DNA of 64,000 bases from Lactiplantibacillus modestisalitolerans. GTDB taxonomy: Bacteria > Bacillota > Bacilli > Lactobacillales > Lactobacillaceae. The notes under the pieces were generated by a model. That model was not told where the DNA came from, searched no databases, and was given only the letters and a program-made list of their open reading frames with translations. Location of the stretch: assembly GCF_005405425.1 (NCBI RefSeq), contig NZ_BJEA01000004.1, forward strand, positions 124,001 to 188,000, read 5' to 3'. The stretch's first letter is position 1; each line of letters starts with the position of its first letter. Of the stretch, positions 1 through 8,297 are shown piece by piece. A program made the position numbers and the translations under genes.

Positions 1-1
1 G

Positions 2-514
2 AGTACCGAGGGCCGGTTACTAACTGCGGCGCAAAATCAGCAGGTGACCCAGTTAGTACAACGTTACCCGTTGTTTAGTATTCATAAACTAACGGCGGAC
101 GTGATTTTAACGGCCGACGCACTGGCGATGGTCGAACGTAATACCGTGCACCTCGTCAATCAAATTATCCGGAACGGTCAGGTCGTTGAAATTACCGGCG
201 ACGTGCTCTTTTTTGGCAAAATTCACGAGGGGGGCGTTTTACGCGCCACCGGTAGTATTTTTGTCATGGGCGAAGTTGCGGGGGCGCTGGAAGCGGGTTA
301 CCCGGATCATAATCAGGCCGTCATTGTGAGTCCTTTGACAACCGTACCGCGAGTACGGGTGGGCGAATTGTTAGAATTAGTAGACCTTGATAAAACGGTG
401 AGTGGGGTCAACGTGGTGTATATCAATGATATTCAGTCGCTCGACTACCAACCACTTAACCAATTGAAACGAGTACGACCGAAGTTATTTACGCGAAATG
501 GAGGACTTCTTTGA
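2..514 (+). CDS. minC: Septum site-determining protein MinC (C-terminal part, cut by window start)
   Basis: MinC inhibits FtsZ assembly away from mid-cell; with MinD it forms the membrane-bound division-site selector. The open frame runs in from the window edge, so the true start lies upstream. About 170 residues remain, against roughly 220 in the family, so much of the N-terminal FtsZ-inhibiting domain should be outside. The visible part holds the C-terminal beta-helix (DVLFFGKIHEGG, GSIFVMGEVAGALEAG), which dimerises and binds MinD. The stop codon overlaps the minD start, indicating translational coupling. Confidence 0.9.
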   Translation, partial: STEGRLLTAAQNQQVTQLVQRYPLFSIHKLTADVILTADALAMVERNTVHLVNQIIRNGQVVEITGDVLFFGKIHEGGVLRATGSIFVMGEVAGALEAGYPDHNQAVIVSPLTTVPRVRVGELLELVDLDKTVSGVNVVYINDIQSLDYQPLNQLKRVRPKLFTRNGGLL

Positions 515-1320
515 TGGGAAAAGCAATTGTCATCACCTCTGGTAAGGGTGGTGTGGGTAAAACCACGACAACGGCCAATTTAGGGACAGCCTTAGCCTTA
601 ATGGGCAAGAAAGTCTGTTTAGTAGACTTAGATATCGGGCTTCGTAACCTGGATGTTATTCTGGGATTAGATAACCGGATTCTTTATGACATCGTCGACG
701 TGATCGCGGGCCGCGCACAATTGCGTCAAGCACTGGTCAAGGATAAGCGGTTTGACGACTTGCTATTCCTCTTGCCAGCGGCTCAAAATGCGGATAAAAA
801 TTCACTGAATCCGGATCAGGTTCGCGAGTTAGTTGAAGAGTTGAAACCCGACTTTGATTACATTTTACTGGATTGCCCGGCTGGGATTGAACAGGGGTTC
901 ATGAACGCGATTGCCGGCGCTGACGCCGCGATTATTGTGTCGACGCCCGAAATTTCAGCAATCCGGGATGCCGACCGGGTTGTCGGATTATTAGAACAAT
1001 ACCCGTTGGCGGAAGCGCCTAAATTGGTCATTAACCGCATTCGGCGGCGGATGATGCAGGATGGGGAAACGATGGACATTGACGAAATCACGCACCACCT
1101 GTCGATTGACCTGTTAGGGATTGTTTTTGACGACGACGCGGTTATTCGGACCTCTAATAACGGGGAGCCAATCGTGCTTGATCCGAAAAACGCCGCTTCA
1201 CAAGGTTACCGCAACATTGCCCGCCGCTTGGAGGGCGAAACGGTGCCGCTGATGAACCTCGATGCACCGAAACCGGGGGTTTGGTCGCGGTTAGCGGGTC
1301 TTTTTCACCACAAAAAGTAA
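514..1320 (+). CDS. minD: Septum site-determining ATPase MinD
   Basis: ParA/MinD-family ATPase, 268 aa, that recruits MinC to the membrane. The deviant Walker A motif GKGGVGKT is at residues 10-17, followed by the switch region VDLDIGLRNLDV. The C-terminus ends in a short amphipathic, basic segment (WSRLAGLFHHKK), the membrane-targeting sequence of the family. The ATG at 514 overlaps the minC stop and lies 8 nt after GGAGGA; the in-frame TTG at 511 is less likely. minCD is the end of its operon here: a new promoter follows at 1329. Confidence 0.95.
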   Translation: MGKAIVITSGKGGVGKTTTTANLGTALALMGKKVCLVDLDIGLRNLDVILGLDNRILYDIVDVIAGRAQLRQALVKDKRFDDLLFLLPAAQNADKNSLNPDQVRELVEELKPDFDYILLDCPAGIEQGFMNAIAGADAAIIVSTPEISAIRDADRVVGLLEQYPLAEAPKLVINRIRRRMMQDGETMDIDEITHHLSIDLLGIVFDDDAVIRTSNNGEPIVLDPKNAASQGYRNIARRLEGETVPLMNLDAPKPGVWSRLAGLFHHKK

Positions 1321-1328
1321 AAAAGGGC

Positions 1329-1357
1329 TTGACGTTTGATTAAATTTCGATTAGTAT
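1329..1357 (+). promoter_or_regulatory. Sigma-A promoter of the T-box/ABC transporter operon
   Basis: TTGACG (1329-1334), 17-nt spacer, TAGTAT (1352-1357). Transcription would start near 1364, just ahead of the T-box leader. Confidence 0.7.
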
Positions 1358-1363
1358 GAATGC

Positions 1364-1629
1364 AACATTTAAAAAGCAGGGAACAGAAGAGTAGTGTTTG
1401 GTTGCATGTCCAGAGAGTCGTCGGTGGTGGAAAGATGATCGGCAACGAACACGAACCACATCTGTGAGTTGAACGGTTGAAGTTAGTAGGCCGTTTCGGT
1501 TAGCCTCGTTAGCGGCGGAGTTTAGTGATAAACTCGTTGAGGTTGACGGTGTGAGCCGTCAGCGAACATGAGGTGGCACCGCGATGAAATCGTCCTCTTA
1601 GATCGTTTGGATCTAAGGACGATTTTTTT
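1364..1629 (+). promoter_or_regulatory. T-box riboswitch, complete unit with first antiterminator and terminator
   Basis: The leader senses uncharged tRNA. Stem I can be drawn from paired segments 1383-1387/1461-1465, 1394-1398/1448-1452 and 1401-1405/1442-1446. This leaves a specifier loop with AGAGTA on the 5' side and GAACCACA (1453-1460) on the 3' side. The distal part CAGAGAGTCGTCGGTGGTGG is typical of stem I. The T-box GAGGTGGCACCGCG is at 1570-1583 and its terminator hairpin with a T run is at 1587-1629. Depending on register the specifier reads CAC (His), CCA (Pro), ACC (Thr) or AAC (Asn). UGGC calls for a tRNA with discriminator G, as in Asn, which does not suit His. The amino acid is therefore unresolved. 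Confidence 0.88.
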
Positions 1630-1630
1630 A

Positions 1631-1735
1631 TTATCACTAAACTCCCTGAGGTAGTCGTTGTGAAGCGGCTACGAAGTGAGGTGGTACCGCGCGCAGACGT
1701 CCTCTTGAGTTGTTACTCAAGGGGACTTTTTTTGT
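1631..1735 (+). promoter_or_regulatory. Second, stem I-less T-box antiterminator/terminator module
   Basis: Immediately after the first terminator the region from stem III onward is repeated in diverged form. AAACTC..TGAGGT then a GTCG..CGGCTAC hairpin leads into T-box GAGGTGGTACCGCG (1678-1691) and a second terminator (hairpin 1699-1725, T7 run to 1733). There is no room for a second stem I. The tRNA-contacting base differs from the first copy (UGGU here, UGGC there). The operon would have to pass two terminators in series. Confidence 0.8.
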
Positions 1736-1780
1736 GGTCGCACGCCGAAGTTGTGAACTGTAAATTAGGAGGGAACGCAC

Positions 1781-2422
1781 ATGCACTATATTTTAGAGAT
1801 TTTGCCATCATTATTAGCCGGTGCGGGCATGACGTTAAAAATTTTTATTTGGACGTTGATTGGCTCGTTACCACTCGGATTGGTTGTCAGCTTAGGATTA
1901 ATTTCGAACATTAAACCGCTCCAATGGTTATTGCATTTTTACGTTTGGTTAATGCGGGGAACGCCACTCTTACTGCAACTGATTTTCGTGTTCTACGGGT
2001 TGCCGTTAATTGGCATTGTCTTTCCGCGTTACTACGCCGCGCTATTTGCCTTCATTTTGAACTACGCTGCGTACTTCGCCGAAATTTTCCGTGGAGGCTT
2101 ACAGTCAATTGACAGTGGCCAGTACGAAAGTGCCCGGGTGCTCCGATTAAGCTACGGTCAAACTATTCGTAAAATTGTGATTCCACAAGTGATTAAAATC
2201 GTGTTACCGTCCGTTGGTAACGAAGTCATTAACCTCGTTAAGGATTCGTCCTTAGTTTACGTCATTGGCTTGGGCGACTTGTTACGGGCCGGAAACGTTG
2301 CGACGGCGCGCGACGTTACGTTGATTCCACTCGTCTTAGTTGGGGTCATTTACCTGTTATTAACGGCCGTCACGACCTTCGTGCTTGGTCGGATTGAAAA
2401 ACACTACTCGTACTGGAAATAG
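1781..2422 (+). CDS. Amino-acid ABC transporter, permease protein
   Basis: HisM/GltK-type inner-membrane permease, 213 aa, with several hydrophobic segments. It carries the cytoplasmic EAA-like loop (EIFRGGLQSIDSGQYESARV) that contacts the ATPase. ATG follows AGGAGGG. It is the first gene behind the tandem T-box leader and is followed 11 nt later by the ATPase gene and then a binding protein, so the three form one importer. The substrate is probably the amino acid sensed by the T-box, but that cannot be fixed here. Related T-box-controlled importers in lactobacilli have been predicted to carry histidine or Asn/Gln (recollection, not tested). Confidence 0.88.
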   Translation: MHYILEILPSLLAGAGMTLKIFIWTLIGSLPLGLVVSLGLISNIKPLQWLLHFYVWLMRGTPLLLQLIFVFYGLPLIGIVFPRYYAALFAFILNYAAYFAEIFRGGLQSIDSGQYESARVLRLSYGQTIRKIVIPQVIKIVLPSVGNEVINLVKDSSLVYVIGLGDLLRAGNVATARDVTLIPLVLVGVIYLLLTAVTTFVLGRIEKHYSYWK

Positions 2423-2433
2423 GAGGGACCGCT

Positions 2434-3072
2434 ATGTTAGAACTTAAAAATATTACGAAGCGCTTTGGTGATCGGACCATCATCAAGGATTTAAATTTGA
2501 CGGTCCGCGACGGTGAGATTTTGAGTATCGTTGGTCCTTCTGGTGCGGGTAAAACGACGTTACTCCGTTGCATTACTGGATTGGAGCGGGTTGATGGTGG
2601 TCAGTTCTTAGTGGATGGACAAAATTTTGAACCGTATACTAACCGGGCCAACGAAAGCGTGATTGGCGTTGTTTTCCAAAATTTCGAACTTTTTCCAAAT
2701 TTAACCGTCTTGCAAAATATTACGTTAGCGCCCACTTTAGTTTTAAAACAATCGGCCGAGACGGCTAAGCAACAAGCGCTCGAGCTCTTGACGCGGCTAG
2801 ACTTGGCGGATCACGCTAATCAGTACCCGTTCGAGTTATCCGGCGGGCAGCAACAACGGGTCGCAATTGCCCGGGCACTGGCAATGAAGCCGAACGTGCT
2901 CTGCTATGACGAACCAACGTCCGCGTTGGACCCGAACCTGCGCCAAGAAGTTGAAAAGCTGATCATGGGCTTGAAGGCCGATGGCATGACGCAAATTATC
3001 GTGACCCACGATTTAACTTTCGCGGAAAATATTGCGGACGAAATGTTTCGGGTTGAACCAAACCAAGACTAG
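2434..3072 (+). CDS. Amino-acid ABC transporter, ATP-binding protein (short form)
   Basis: GlnQ-like ATPase of the importer. Walker A GPSGAGKTT (residues 34-42), signature LSGGQQQR, Walker B with CYDEPTSALD and the switch histidine in IVTHD are all present, so it should be active. The protein is 212 aa and ends soon after the H-loop (DEMFRVEPNQD). It lacks roughly 30 residues that GlnQ-type proteins usually carry after this point (the MDxGxIVE segment and beyond). The reading frame ends cleanly before the RBS of the next gene, so this may be a natural short subfamily rather than damage. Confidence 0.88.
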   Translation: MLELKNITKRFGDRTIIKDLNLTVRDGEILSIVGPSGAGKTTLLRCITGLERVDGGQFLVDGQNFEPYTNRANESVIGVVFQNFELFPNLTVLQNITLAPTLVLKQSAETAKQQALELLTRLDLADHANQYPFELSGGQQQRVAIARALAMKPNVLCYDEPTSALDPNLRQEVEKLIMGLKADGMTQIIVTHDLTFAENIADEMFRVEPNQD

Positions 3073-3086
3073 TAGGGGGTGTGCAC

Positions 3087-3926
3087 ATGAAAAAACGACT
3101 GATTTCGTTAGGATTGCTCGTCGTGATGGTACTAACGATGGTCACGACCCTCAGTGGTTGTGGTGAAAGTGTCACCAAGCGAGCGGATACCCAAGATACT
3201 TGGTCAAGCGTCAAAAAGCGCGGGTACGTCGTTGTAGGGCTCGACGACAGTTTTGTGCCGATGGGCTTTCGGGAAAAATCAGGAAAGCTCGTCGGCTACG
3301 ACATTGATCTTGCGCGGGCGGTTTTTAAACTGTATGGCATTAAGATTAGTTTCCAGACAATCGACTGGTCAATGAACGCAACCGAGTTACGCAACGGAAC
3401 GATCGATTTGATCTGGAACGGCTATACTAAGAATCCCCAAAGGGAAAAAGTGGTTGCGTTTAGCGATACTTATTTAAAAAACCAACAAGTGTTAGTGTCA
3501 CTCAAGAAAAATCATATCAACTCGTTCAATGACATGACGGGTAAAACGCTGGGGGCCCAATCCGGGTCATCGGGGTACGAATCGCTGGAAAACAACCCCA
3601 AGTTACTGAAAGATAAAATTGCGAATAAAACCGCCGTTCAGTACGACACGTTCAATAACGCTTTTCTAGATTTAAACGCGGGCCGGATTCAAGGGTTACT
3701 GATTGATAGTGTGTATGCCAGTTACTATATCAAACACGAAACTAACTCTAGTGACTATCAAGAGACGCCGGGTGCGTTTGAAACCGAAGACTTTGCGGTT
3801 GGGATGCGCAAGGGTGACAAGACGATGCGGCGCAAAATTAACGCCGGTTTAAAGGAACTAAAGGCCAACGGCACGCTTGCTAAGATTAACCACAAGTGGT
3901 TTGGTAATCAGAAAGTGGAAAATTAG
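3087..3926 (+). CDS. Amino-acid ABC transporter, substrate-binding lipoprotein
   Basis: Family 3 solute-binding protein, 279 aa, the external receptor of the importer. The N-terminus has a lysine-rich start, a hydrophobic core and lipobox TLSGC with the lipidated Cys at residue 25. Typical segments follow: RGYVVVGLDDSFVPMGFRE, VGYDIDLARAV, and FAVGMRKGDKTM near the end. ATG at 3087 is preferred over the GTG two codons upstream because it is better spaced from AGGGGGT. Last gene of the T-box operon; a terminator follows at 3995. Confidence 0.9.
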   Translation: MKKRLISLGLLVVMVLTMVTTLSGCGESVTKRADTQDTWSSVKKRGYVVVGLDDSFVPMGFREKSGKLVGYDIDLARAVFKLYGIKISFQTIDWSMNATELRNGTIDLIWNGYTKNPQREKVVAFSDTYLKNQQVLVSLKKNHINSFNDMTGKTLGAQSGSSGYESLENNPKLLKDKIANKTAVQYDTFNNAFLDLNAGRIQGLLIDSVYASYYIKHETNSSDYQETPGAFETEDFAVGMRKGDKTMRRKINAGLKELKANGTLAKINHKWFGNQKVEN

Positions 3927-3929
3927 GTT

Positions 3930-4026
3930 GAGAGTGTGTTAGAAGTCGGTTAATCGTTGGCACACATTTCGGCTATTAAGATTCGGCGATACCCAGGAGG
4001 CTGTGACGGATGTCATAGCCTCCTTT
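3930..4026 (+). repeat. Palindromic intergenic repeat ending in a terminator
   Basis: GAGTGTG..AAGTCGGTTAATCGTTGGCACACATTTCGGCTATTAA resembles a family of palindromic units seen also near 20151, 23720, 45661 and 54802. It ends in a strong hairpin (3995-4023, GGAGGCTGTGAC/GTCATAGCCTCC) with a short T run that would terminate the transporter operon. Confidence 0.6.
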
Positions 4027-4031
4027 TACGT

Positions 4032-4064
4032 AAAAAAAAACGGTAACCGCGTTCGGCTACCGTT
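4032..4064 (-). terminator. Terminator of the aspartokinase gene
   Basis: On the minus strand ACGGTAGCC/GGTTACCGT forms a hairpin followed by nine T, just after the lysC stop codon. Confidence 0.85.
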
Positions 4065-4073
4065 CAAAGCTCA

Positions 4074-5426
4074 TTATTTGAAGAATTCGTTGTAAAGCGC
4101 AACCACGGCCCGATCAGCGTCCTGATCGTGAATACCGAACATGATGGAGATTTCGGAAGCTCCCTGGTTGACCATGATTAACTTAATGTTTTGTGCCGCG
4201 AGCGCACCGGCGGCCCGGGACATGATACCAACGCGGTTCCGCATGTTTTCACCAACCAGCATTAAAATGGAGTAGTCGTGGTTAAAGTGAATTTCGTCGG
4301 GGTGGATGGCCGCAGAAATTTCTTGAACGAGGGTTTGTTCAAGTTCCGGTGTGAGCTGGTGCTCGTCAAAAATAATGGTGAGGTCATCGATCCCAGATGG
4401 CATGTGTTCGTAACTAATATGATGGGTTTCTAAAATGGTTAAAATTTTACGTCCTAGCCCAACTTCTTTATTTAACAAGTATTTCCGCAAGTATAGTGCG
4501 CAAAAGCTAGAGGAGCTGGCAATCCCGGTAACCGGGGCATTCAGGTTAGGTTCGCGGCTCGATTTGATTAACGTCCCGGGTGCTTCAGGATGGTTCGTAT
4601 TTTTAACGTTGACCGTAATATCACCCTGAATGGCGGGGATGAGGGCTTCGTCGTGAAAAACCGAGAAGCCAGCGTAGGACAACTCACGCATTTCCCGGAA
4701 GGTCATTTCGGGGATAGCGGCGGGCTGGGGGACTAAGCTGGGGTTGACGGCGTAAATTGCGTCAACGTCGGTAAAGTTTTCGTAGCGCTCCGCGTGAACG
4801 CCGCGCGCAATAATGGCCCCGGTAATATCGGAACCGCCACGCGAGAACGTACAAATTTGACCGTTGCGGTTATAGGCGAAGAACCCAGGAATGACTAGGA
4901 TTTGGTCGCTATTCGCCCAGCGTTCGATTTGAGGATAGCTACTGGCAATAATCTGGGCGTCATCGGGGACGTCGGTCACAACCATGCCCGCGTCGCGCGG
5001 ATCTAAGTAGCGCGCGTTTAAGCCGGATTGCTGAAAAACGGCGGCCACGAGTTGGGCATTAAGCCGTTCCCCGTGCGCTTTGAACGCGGCCATTAAGTAC
5101 GTGTTATCCGCATAAGCTTGTTTAGGTAGGTCCCGAATCGTTTTAAAAATGGGTTCGAGTTGCTCGTCAGCGACGTTAAACCCGTGACCAATTTCGGCGT
5201 AGCGTTCAATGATCGTTTGGGCAGTGGTCGTGGTGTCTTGACGGTGAATGGTCTGACGAGCATACTGGATAAGCAGGTCGGTTACCTTCGTGTCACCGCT
5301 AAACCGTTTGCCGGGAGCCGAAACCACGACGTATTTACGGCGGGCATCGGCGCGAACGATGGCTAATACTTTTTCGAGTTGATGGCTACTAGCGAGTGAA
5401 CTACCACCAAATTTAATTACTTTCAC
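4074..5426 (-). CDS. lysC: Aspartate kinase
   Basis: Phosphorylates aspartate, the first step toward lysine/diaminopimelate, threonine and methionine. 450 aa. The N-terminal kinase motif KFGGSS (residues 5-10) is followed by the conserved FSRGGSDITGA and FTDVDAIYAVNP segments. The C-terminal part contains paired ACT regulatory domains (GLGRKILTILETHHI; MLVGENMRNRVGIMSRA), so feedback control is expected. It is monocistronic, divergent from ymfF, and has its own promoter and terminator. No lysine riboswitch fits in its short leader. It works with dapH and the deacetylase at 43.8-45.6 kb. Confidence 0.93.
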   Translation of the reverse strand: MKVIKFGGSSLASSHQLEKVLAIVRADARRKYVVVSAPGKRFSGDTKVTDLLIQYARQTIHRQDTTTTAQTIIERYAEIGHGFNVADEQLEPIFKTIRDLPKQAYADNTYLMAAFKAHGERLNAQLVAAVFQQSGLNARYLDPRDAGMVVTDVPDDAQIIASSYPQIERWANSDQILVIPGFFAYNRNGQICTFSRGGSDITGAIIARGVHAERYENFTDVDAIYAVNPSLVPQPAAIPEMTFREMRELSYAGFSVFHDEALIPAIQGDITVNVKNTNHPEAPGTLIKSSREPNLNAPVTGIASSSSFCALYLRKYLLNKEVGLGRKILTILETHHISYEHMPSGIDDLTIIFDEHQLTPELEQTLVQEISAAIHPDEIHFNHDYSILMLVGENMRNRVGIMSRAAGALAAQNIKLIMVNQGASEISIMFGIHDQDADRAVVALYNEFFK

Positions 5427-5459
5427 ATTAAATCGCTCCTCAATTTATCAATACTGAAA

Positions 5460-5488
5460 AGAATAGCAGACAAATCGGCGGTTTGCAA
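5460..5488 (-). promoter_or_regulatory. Promoter of lysC
   Basis: On the minus strand TTGCAA, 17-nt spacer, TATTCT, with an AGGAG ribosome binding site about 20 nt further on. Confidence 0.7.
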
Positions 5489-5572
5489 CGTTAATCAATC
5501 CTCATAGTCTTTTAATTTTAAGGAAGATTGAGCGGGTGAAAAGTGAATTTGAAGCGCGCCCAGTACGGAAAG

Positions 5573-5601
5573 TTGCGCCGACTTAGGCTTTCGCTTATTA
5601 T
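5573..5601 (+). promoter_or_regulatory. Promoter of the ymfF operon
   Basis: TTGCGC (5573-5578), 17-nt spacer, TATTAT (5596-5601). The start point would fall near 5608, directly before the ribosome binding site AAGGAGG (5614-5620). That supports the TTG at 5631 as the ymfF start. Confidence 0.6.
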
Positions 5602-5630
5602 TTATACATATGCAAGGAGGAACAAATAGG

Positions 5631-6902
5631 TTGCAAACTCAGATAGCAGAAGGGGTTGAATTGACGACGATCGTTAGTCATCAATTCAAAACCAATCAAA
5701 TTATTGTCAATTTCCGCGCACCGCTTGATCGGCAGACGATTACACAGCGGGCGCTAATCGCAAATTTATTAGAAACTAGTTCGGCGGATTATCCCGACCA
5801 GCGGGCACTCGCCCACGCACTCGCGACTATGTATGGGGCGTCCTTTGGTGCCGGGGTTAGTCGTAAGGGACCAACCCACAATTTACGGCTTTCATTGACG
5901 GTTGCTAACGAACAATATTTAGCCACCAATCAGCCGCTGACCCACGATGCAATTGCATTTTTACAACGGATTATTTTTAAACCGCTGGTCCACGCTGGTC
6001 AATTTGATCAGGCGACGTTTGATCGTCAAGTGACAAACTTAAAGGCGGCCATTAAATCGGTTGCGGATGATAAACAGTATTACGCGGCGCAGCAATTAAA
6101 CGCGGCGCTGTTTAGTCAGGAACCCGCACAACAGGTCCCTAGTTTTGGAACGGCAGCCGACCTTGAGACGGTTGATGCCCATGAGCTGTACCAATATTAC
6201 CAGGACTTACTGCAACGTGATCAGGTTAACATTATCGTTGTTGGGGATATTGATGAGGATGCGGTCTTAGCGCAGTGGCAAGCGGCGGGCTTTGAAGACC
6301 GCTTTGCTCCCCGGCCGCGCCCATTTTATCAGCATCGTAATACGGGGCATTATCAAGAACAGCATGAGGTGCAAACACTTAGTCAGGCCAAGCTGAACTT
6401 GGGTTACGACTTACCCGTTTTTTATCGGGGTGAGCACTACTACGCGGCCCTCGTATTCAATGAATTGTTTGGCGGATCACCGCTATCCAAATTATTTATG
6501 AACGTCCGCGAAAAGGCGAGCTTGGCCTACTATGCAAGTAGCGCGCTAGACACGTTCCGCGGAGTGCTGAAAGTACAAGCGGGCATTGACGGTCAAAAGC
6601 ACGATCAAGTGCTGACCATTATTGCGGAACAGTTAACCGCTATTCAAAACGGTGATTTTACGGACGAATTAGTGGATCAACTTAAATTAGGGCTGATCAA
6701 CGACTTTGAATCCAGCTTGGATAGTCAACGCACATTTTCCATCCAGGCGCTGATTGACGACTTAACGCAGGAGCGGGTTCAGGATGCGGATTGGATCGAA
6801 CGGATTCAAGCCGTGACGCGTGACCAGATTATTGCGGTCGCTAAGTTGGTCACCCTGAATAACGGGTTCTTTTTGAGTGGGGAGGTTCAGCATGCAAATT
6901 AA
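5631..6902 (+). CDS. ymfF: M16-family peptidase-like protein YmfF (probably non-catalytic partner)
   Basis: Insulinase-like protein, 423 aa from the TTG that lies 10 nt after AAGGAGG. No HxxEH zinc motif is visible in the N-terminal half, whereas the C-terminal half keeps the family segment FNELFGGSPLSKLFMNVREKASLAYYASS that shapes the peptide-binding site. Two-gene M16 systems usually pair one catalytic and one substrate-binding subunit, and the downstream protein has the zinc motif. The two genes overlap by 11 nt. The substrate is unknown. Confidence 0.85.
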   Translation: MQTQIAEGVELTTIVSHQFKTNQIIVNFRAPLDRQTITQRALIANLLETSSADYPDQRALAHALATMYGASFGAGVSRKGPTHNLRLSLTVANEQYLATNQPLTHDAIAFLQRIIFKPLVHAGQFDQATFDRQVTNLKAAIKSVADDKQYYAAQQLNAALFSQEPAQQVPSFGTAADLETVDAHELYQYYQDLLQRDQVNIIVVGDIDEDAVLAQWQAAGFEDRFAPRPRPFYQHRNTGHYQEQHEVQTLSQAKLNLGYDLPVFYRGEHYYAALVFNELFGGSPLSKLFMNVREKASLAYYASSALDTFRGVLKVQAGIDGQKHDQVLTIIAEQLTAIQNGDFTDELVDQLKLGLINDFESSLDSQRTFSIQALIDDLTQERVQDADWIERIQAVTRDQIIAVAKLVTLNNGFFLSGEVQHAN

Positions 6903-8193
6903 TCGATATGAACAATTTAATGAGGCCTGCTACCAGACCCAACTCGCAAACGGACTGACGGTGACGTTGTTACCCAAGGCCGGTTTCCATAAAACGTACG
7001 CGACCTTTACAACTAATTACGGCTCAATTGATAACACCTTCGTCCCTGCGGGGGAAACGGACTTGAAACGCTTTCCGGATGGGATTGCCCATTTCTTAGA
7101 ACATAAAATGTTTGAGAAGGCGGATCACGATGCCTTTCAAACGTTTGGGGCGTACGGTGCAAGCGCAAACGCCTTTACGAGTTTTACTAAGACCAGTTAT
7201 TTGTTCTCGGCGACACAGCATTTACGTGAAAACTTGGAGACACTGCTCGATTTTGTCCAGGATCCGTATTTCACGAGTCAGACGGTGGAAAAAGAAAAGG
7301 GCATCATTGGGCAAGAAATTGAAATGTACGATGATGATCCCAGCTGGCGGCTATACTTTGGCATGATTGGCAATTTATATCCGAACCATCCGTTACAGTA
7401 TGACATTGCCGGGACGACCGATTCGATTGCTAAGATTACGGCGGATGACCTGTACGCGGCTTACCGGACGTTCTACCACCCCCAAAATATGACCCTATTT
7501 GTGGTGGGCAACTTAGATCCCACGGAAGTTTTGGGCTGGATCGAGCAGAATCAAGCGGCAAAAACCTTCGCGGATTTTCAACCGATTGAACGTAAAATCC
7601 CAGCAACGGCGGCGGATGGTCACGATATTATTCCTTACCGGGCAATTGAAATGCCGGTTAGTCGGGCGAAGTCAATTGTCGGTGTTAAGGGGCTGACGCC
7701 CATTGAAAACGGACAGCCCGCGTTGAAGTACCGGGCCGCCGTGAACGTTTTATTAGAAATGTTATTTGGCGATACCTCGAAGGATTATTTACGGTTGTAT
7801 GATCAGGGCATCATTGACGATACTTTTGGTTACGACTTTGAACTACAATCCGGGTTTAACTTCGTTACCTTTAGTGGTGAGACGGATGATCCCGCGAAGT
7901 TTGACGCGGCGGTCATTGATGTTTTGGAAAACTGGCAAGCGGCCCTCGCAGATCAGGGCGACTTACTGGCATTAGTTAAGAAGGAAATGATTGGCCGGGT
8001 TGTCTTCATGGCAAATTCATTGGAGGCAATTGCCAACCGTTATGATCAACGGTTATTTGGTTCGGCCACTTTATTTGACGAATCTGCGGTAATTGAACAG
8101 TTAACGTTAGCCGATATTAACGCCGTTGCGGCGCAGTTATTGACTTCTAAGGCGATTAGCGAATACCAGATTCGACCGCAAGCTAAGCGGTAA
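6892..8193 (+). CDS. ymfH: M16-family zinc peptidase YmfH
   Basis: Catalytic partner of YmfF, 433 aa. The inverted zinc motif HFLEH is at residues 67-71, followed by the downstream glutamate region VEKEKGIIGQEIEMYDDDP, as expected for an active M16 peptidase. ATG at 6892 follows GGGGAGG located inside the end of ymfF. Its position next to rodZ and pgsA matches the ymf cluster of Bacillus-type genomes. Likely cytoplasmic: no signal peptide is visible. Confidence 0.88.
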   Translation: MQINRYEQFNEACYQTQLANGLTVTLLPKAGFHKTYATFTTNYGSIDNTFVPAGETDLKRFPDGIAHFLEHKMFEKADHDAFQTFGAYGASANAFTSFTKTSYLFSATQHLRENLETLLDFVQDPYFTSQTVEKEKGIIGQEIEMYDDDPSWRLYFGMIGNLYPNHPLQYDIAGTTDSIAKITADDLYAAYRTFYHPQNMTLFVVGNLDPTEVLGWIEQNQAAKTFADFQPIERKIPATAADGHDIIPYRAIEMPVSRAKSIVGVKGLTPIENGQPALKYRAAVNVLLEMLFGDTSKDYLRLYDQGIIDDTFGYDFELQSGFNFVTFSGETDDPAKFDAAVIDVLENWQAALADQGDLLALVKKEMIGRVVFMANSLEAIANRYDQRLFGSATLFDESAVIEQLTLADINAVAAQLLTSKAISEYQIRPQAKR

Positions 8194-8243
8194 AGATTTT
8201 TGAAAGTTATGCGTGTGACAACTGCGAAATTTGGCGGCTGTGA

Positions 8244-8249
8244 TATACT
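8244..8249 (+). promoter_or_regulatory. Extended -10 promoter of rodZ
   Basis: TG-A-TATACT (TG at 8241) forms an extended -10 element 48 nt before the rodZ start; no good -35 is seen at the right distance. Confidence 0.45.
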
Positions 8250-8297
8250 TAGATGCGTAAGAATTTTGAAAATAGACTTAGGGTGGAGAAAAGGTCA

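Noticed and set aside
1660-1914. Plus-strand open frame overlapping the second T-box module
   Set aside because: It starts inside the leader RNA, crosses the terminator and overlaps the permease gene in another frame.
5427-5630. Lysine riboswitch in front of lysC
   Set aside because: The promoter lies only about 30 nt before the start codon, leaving no room for the aptamer.
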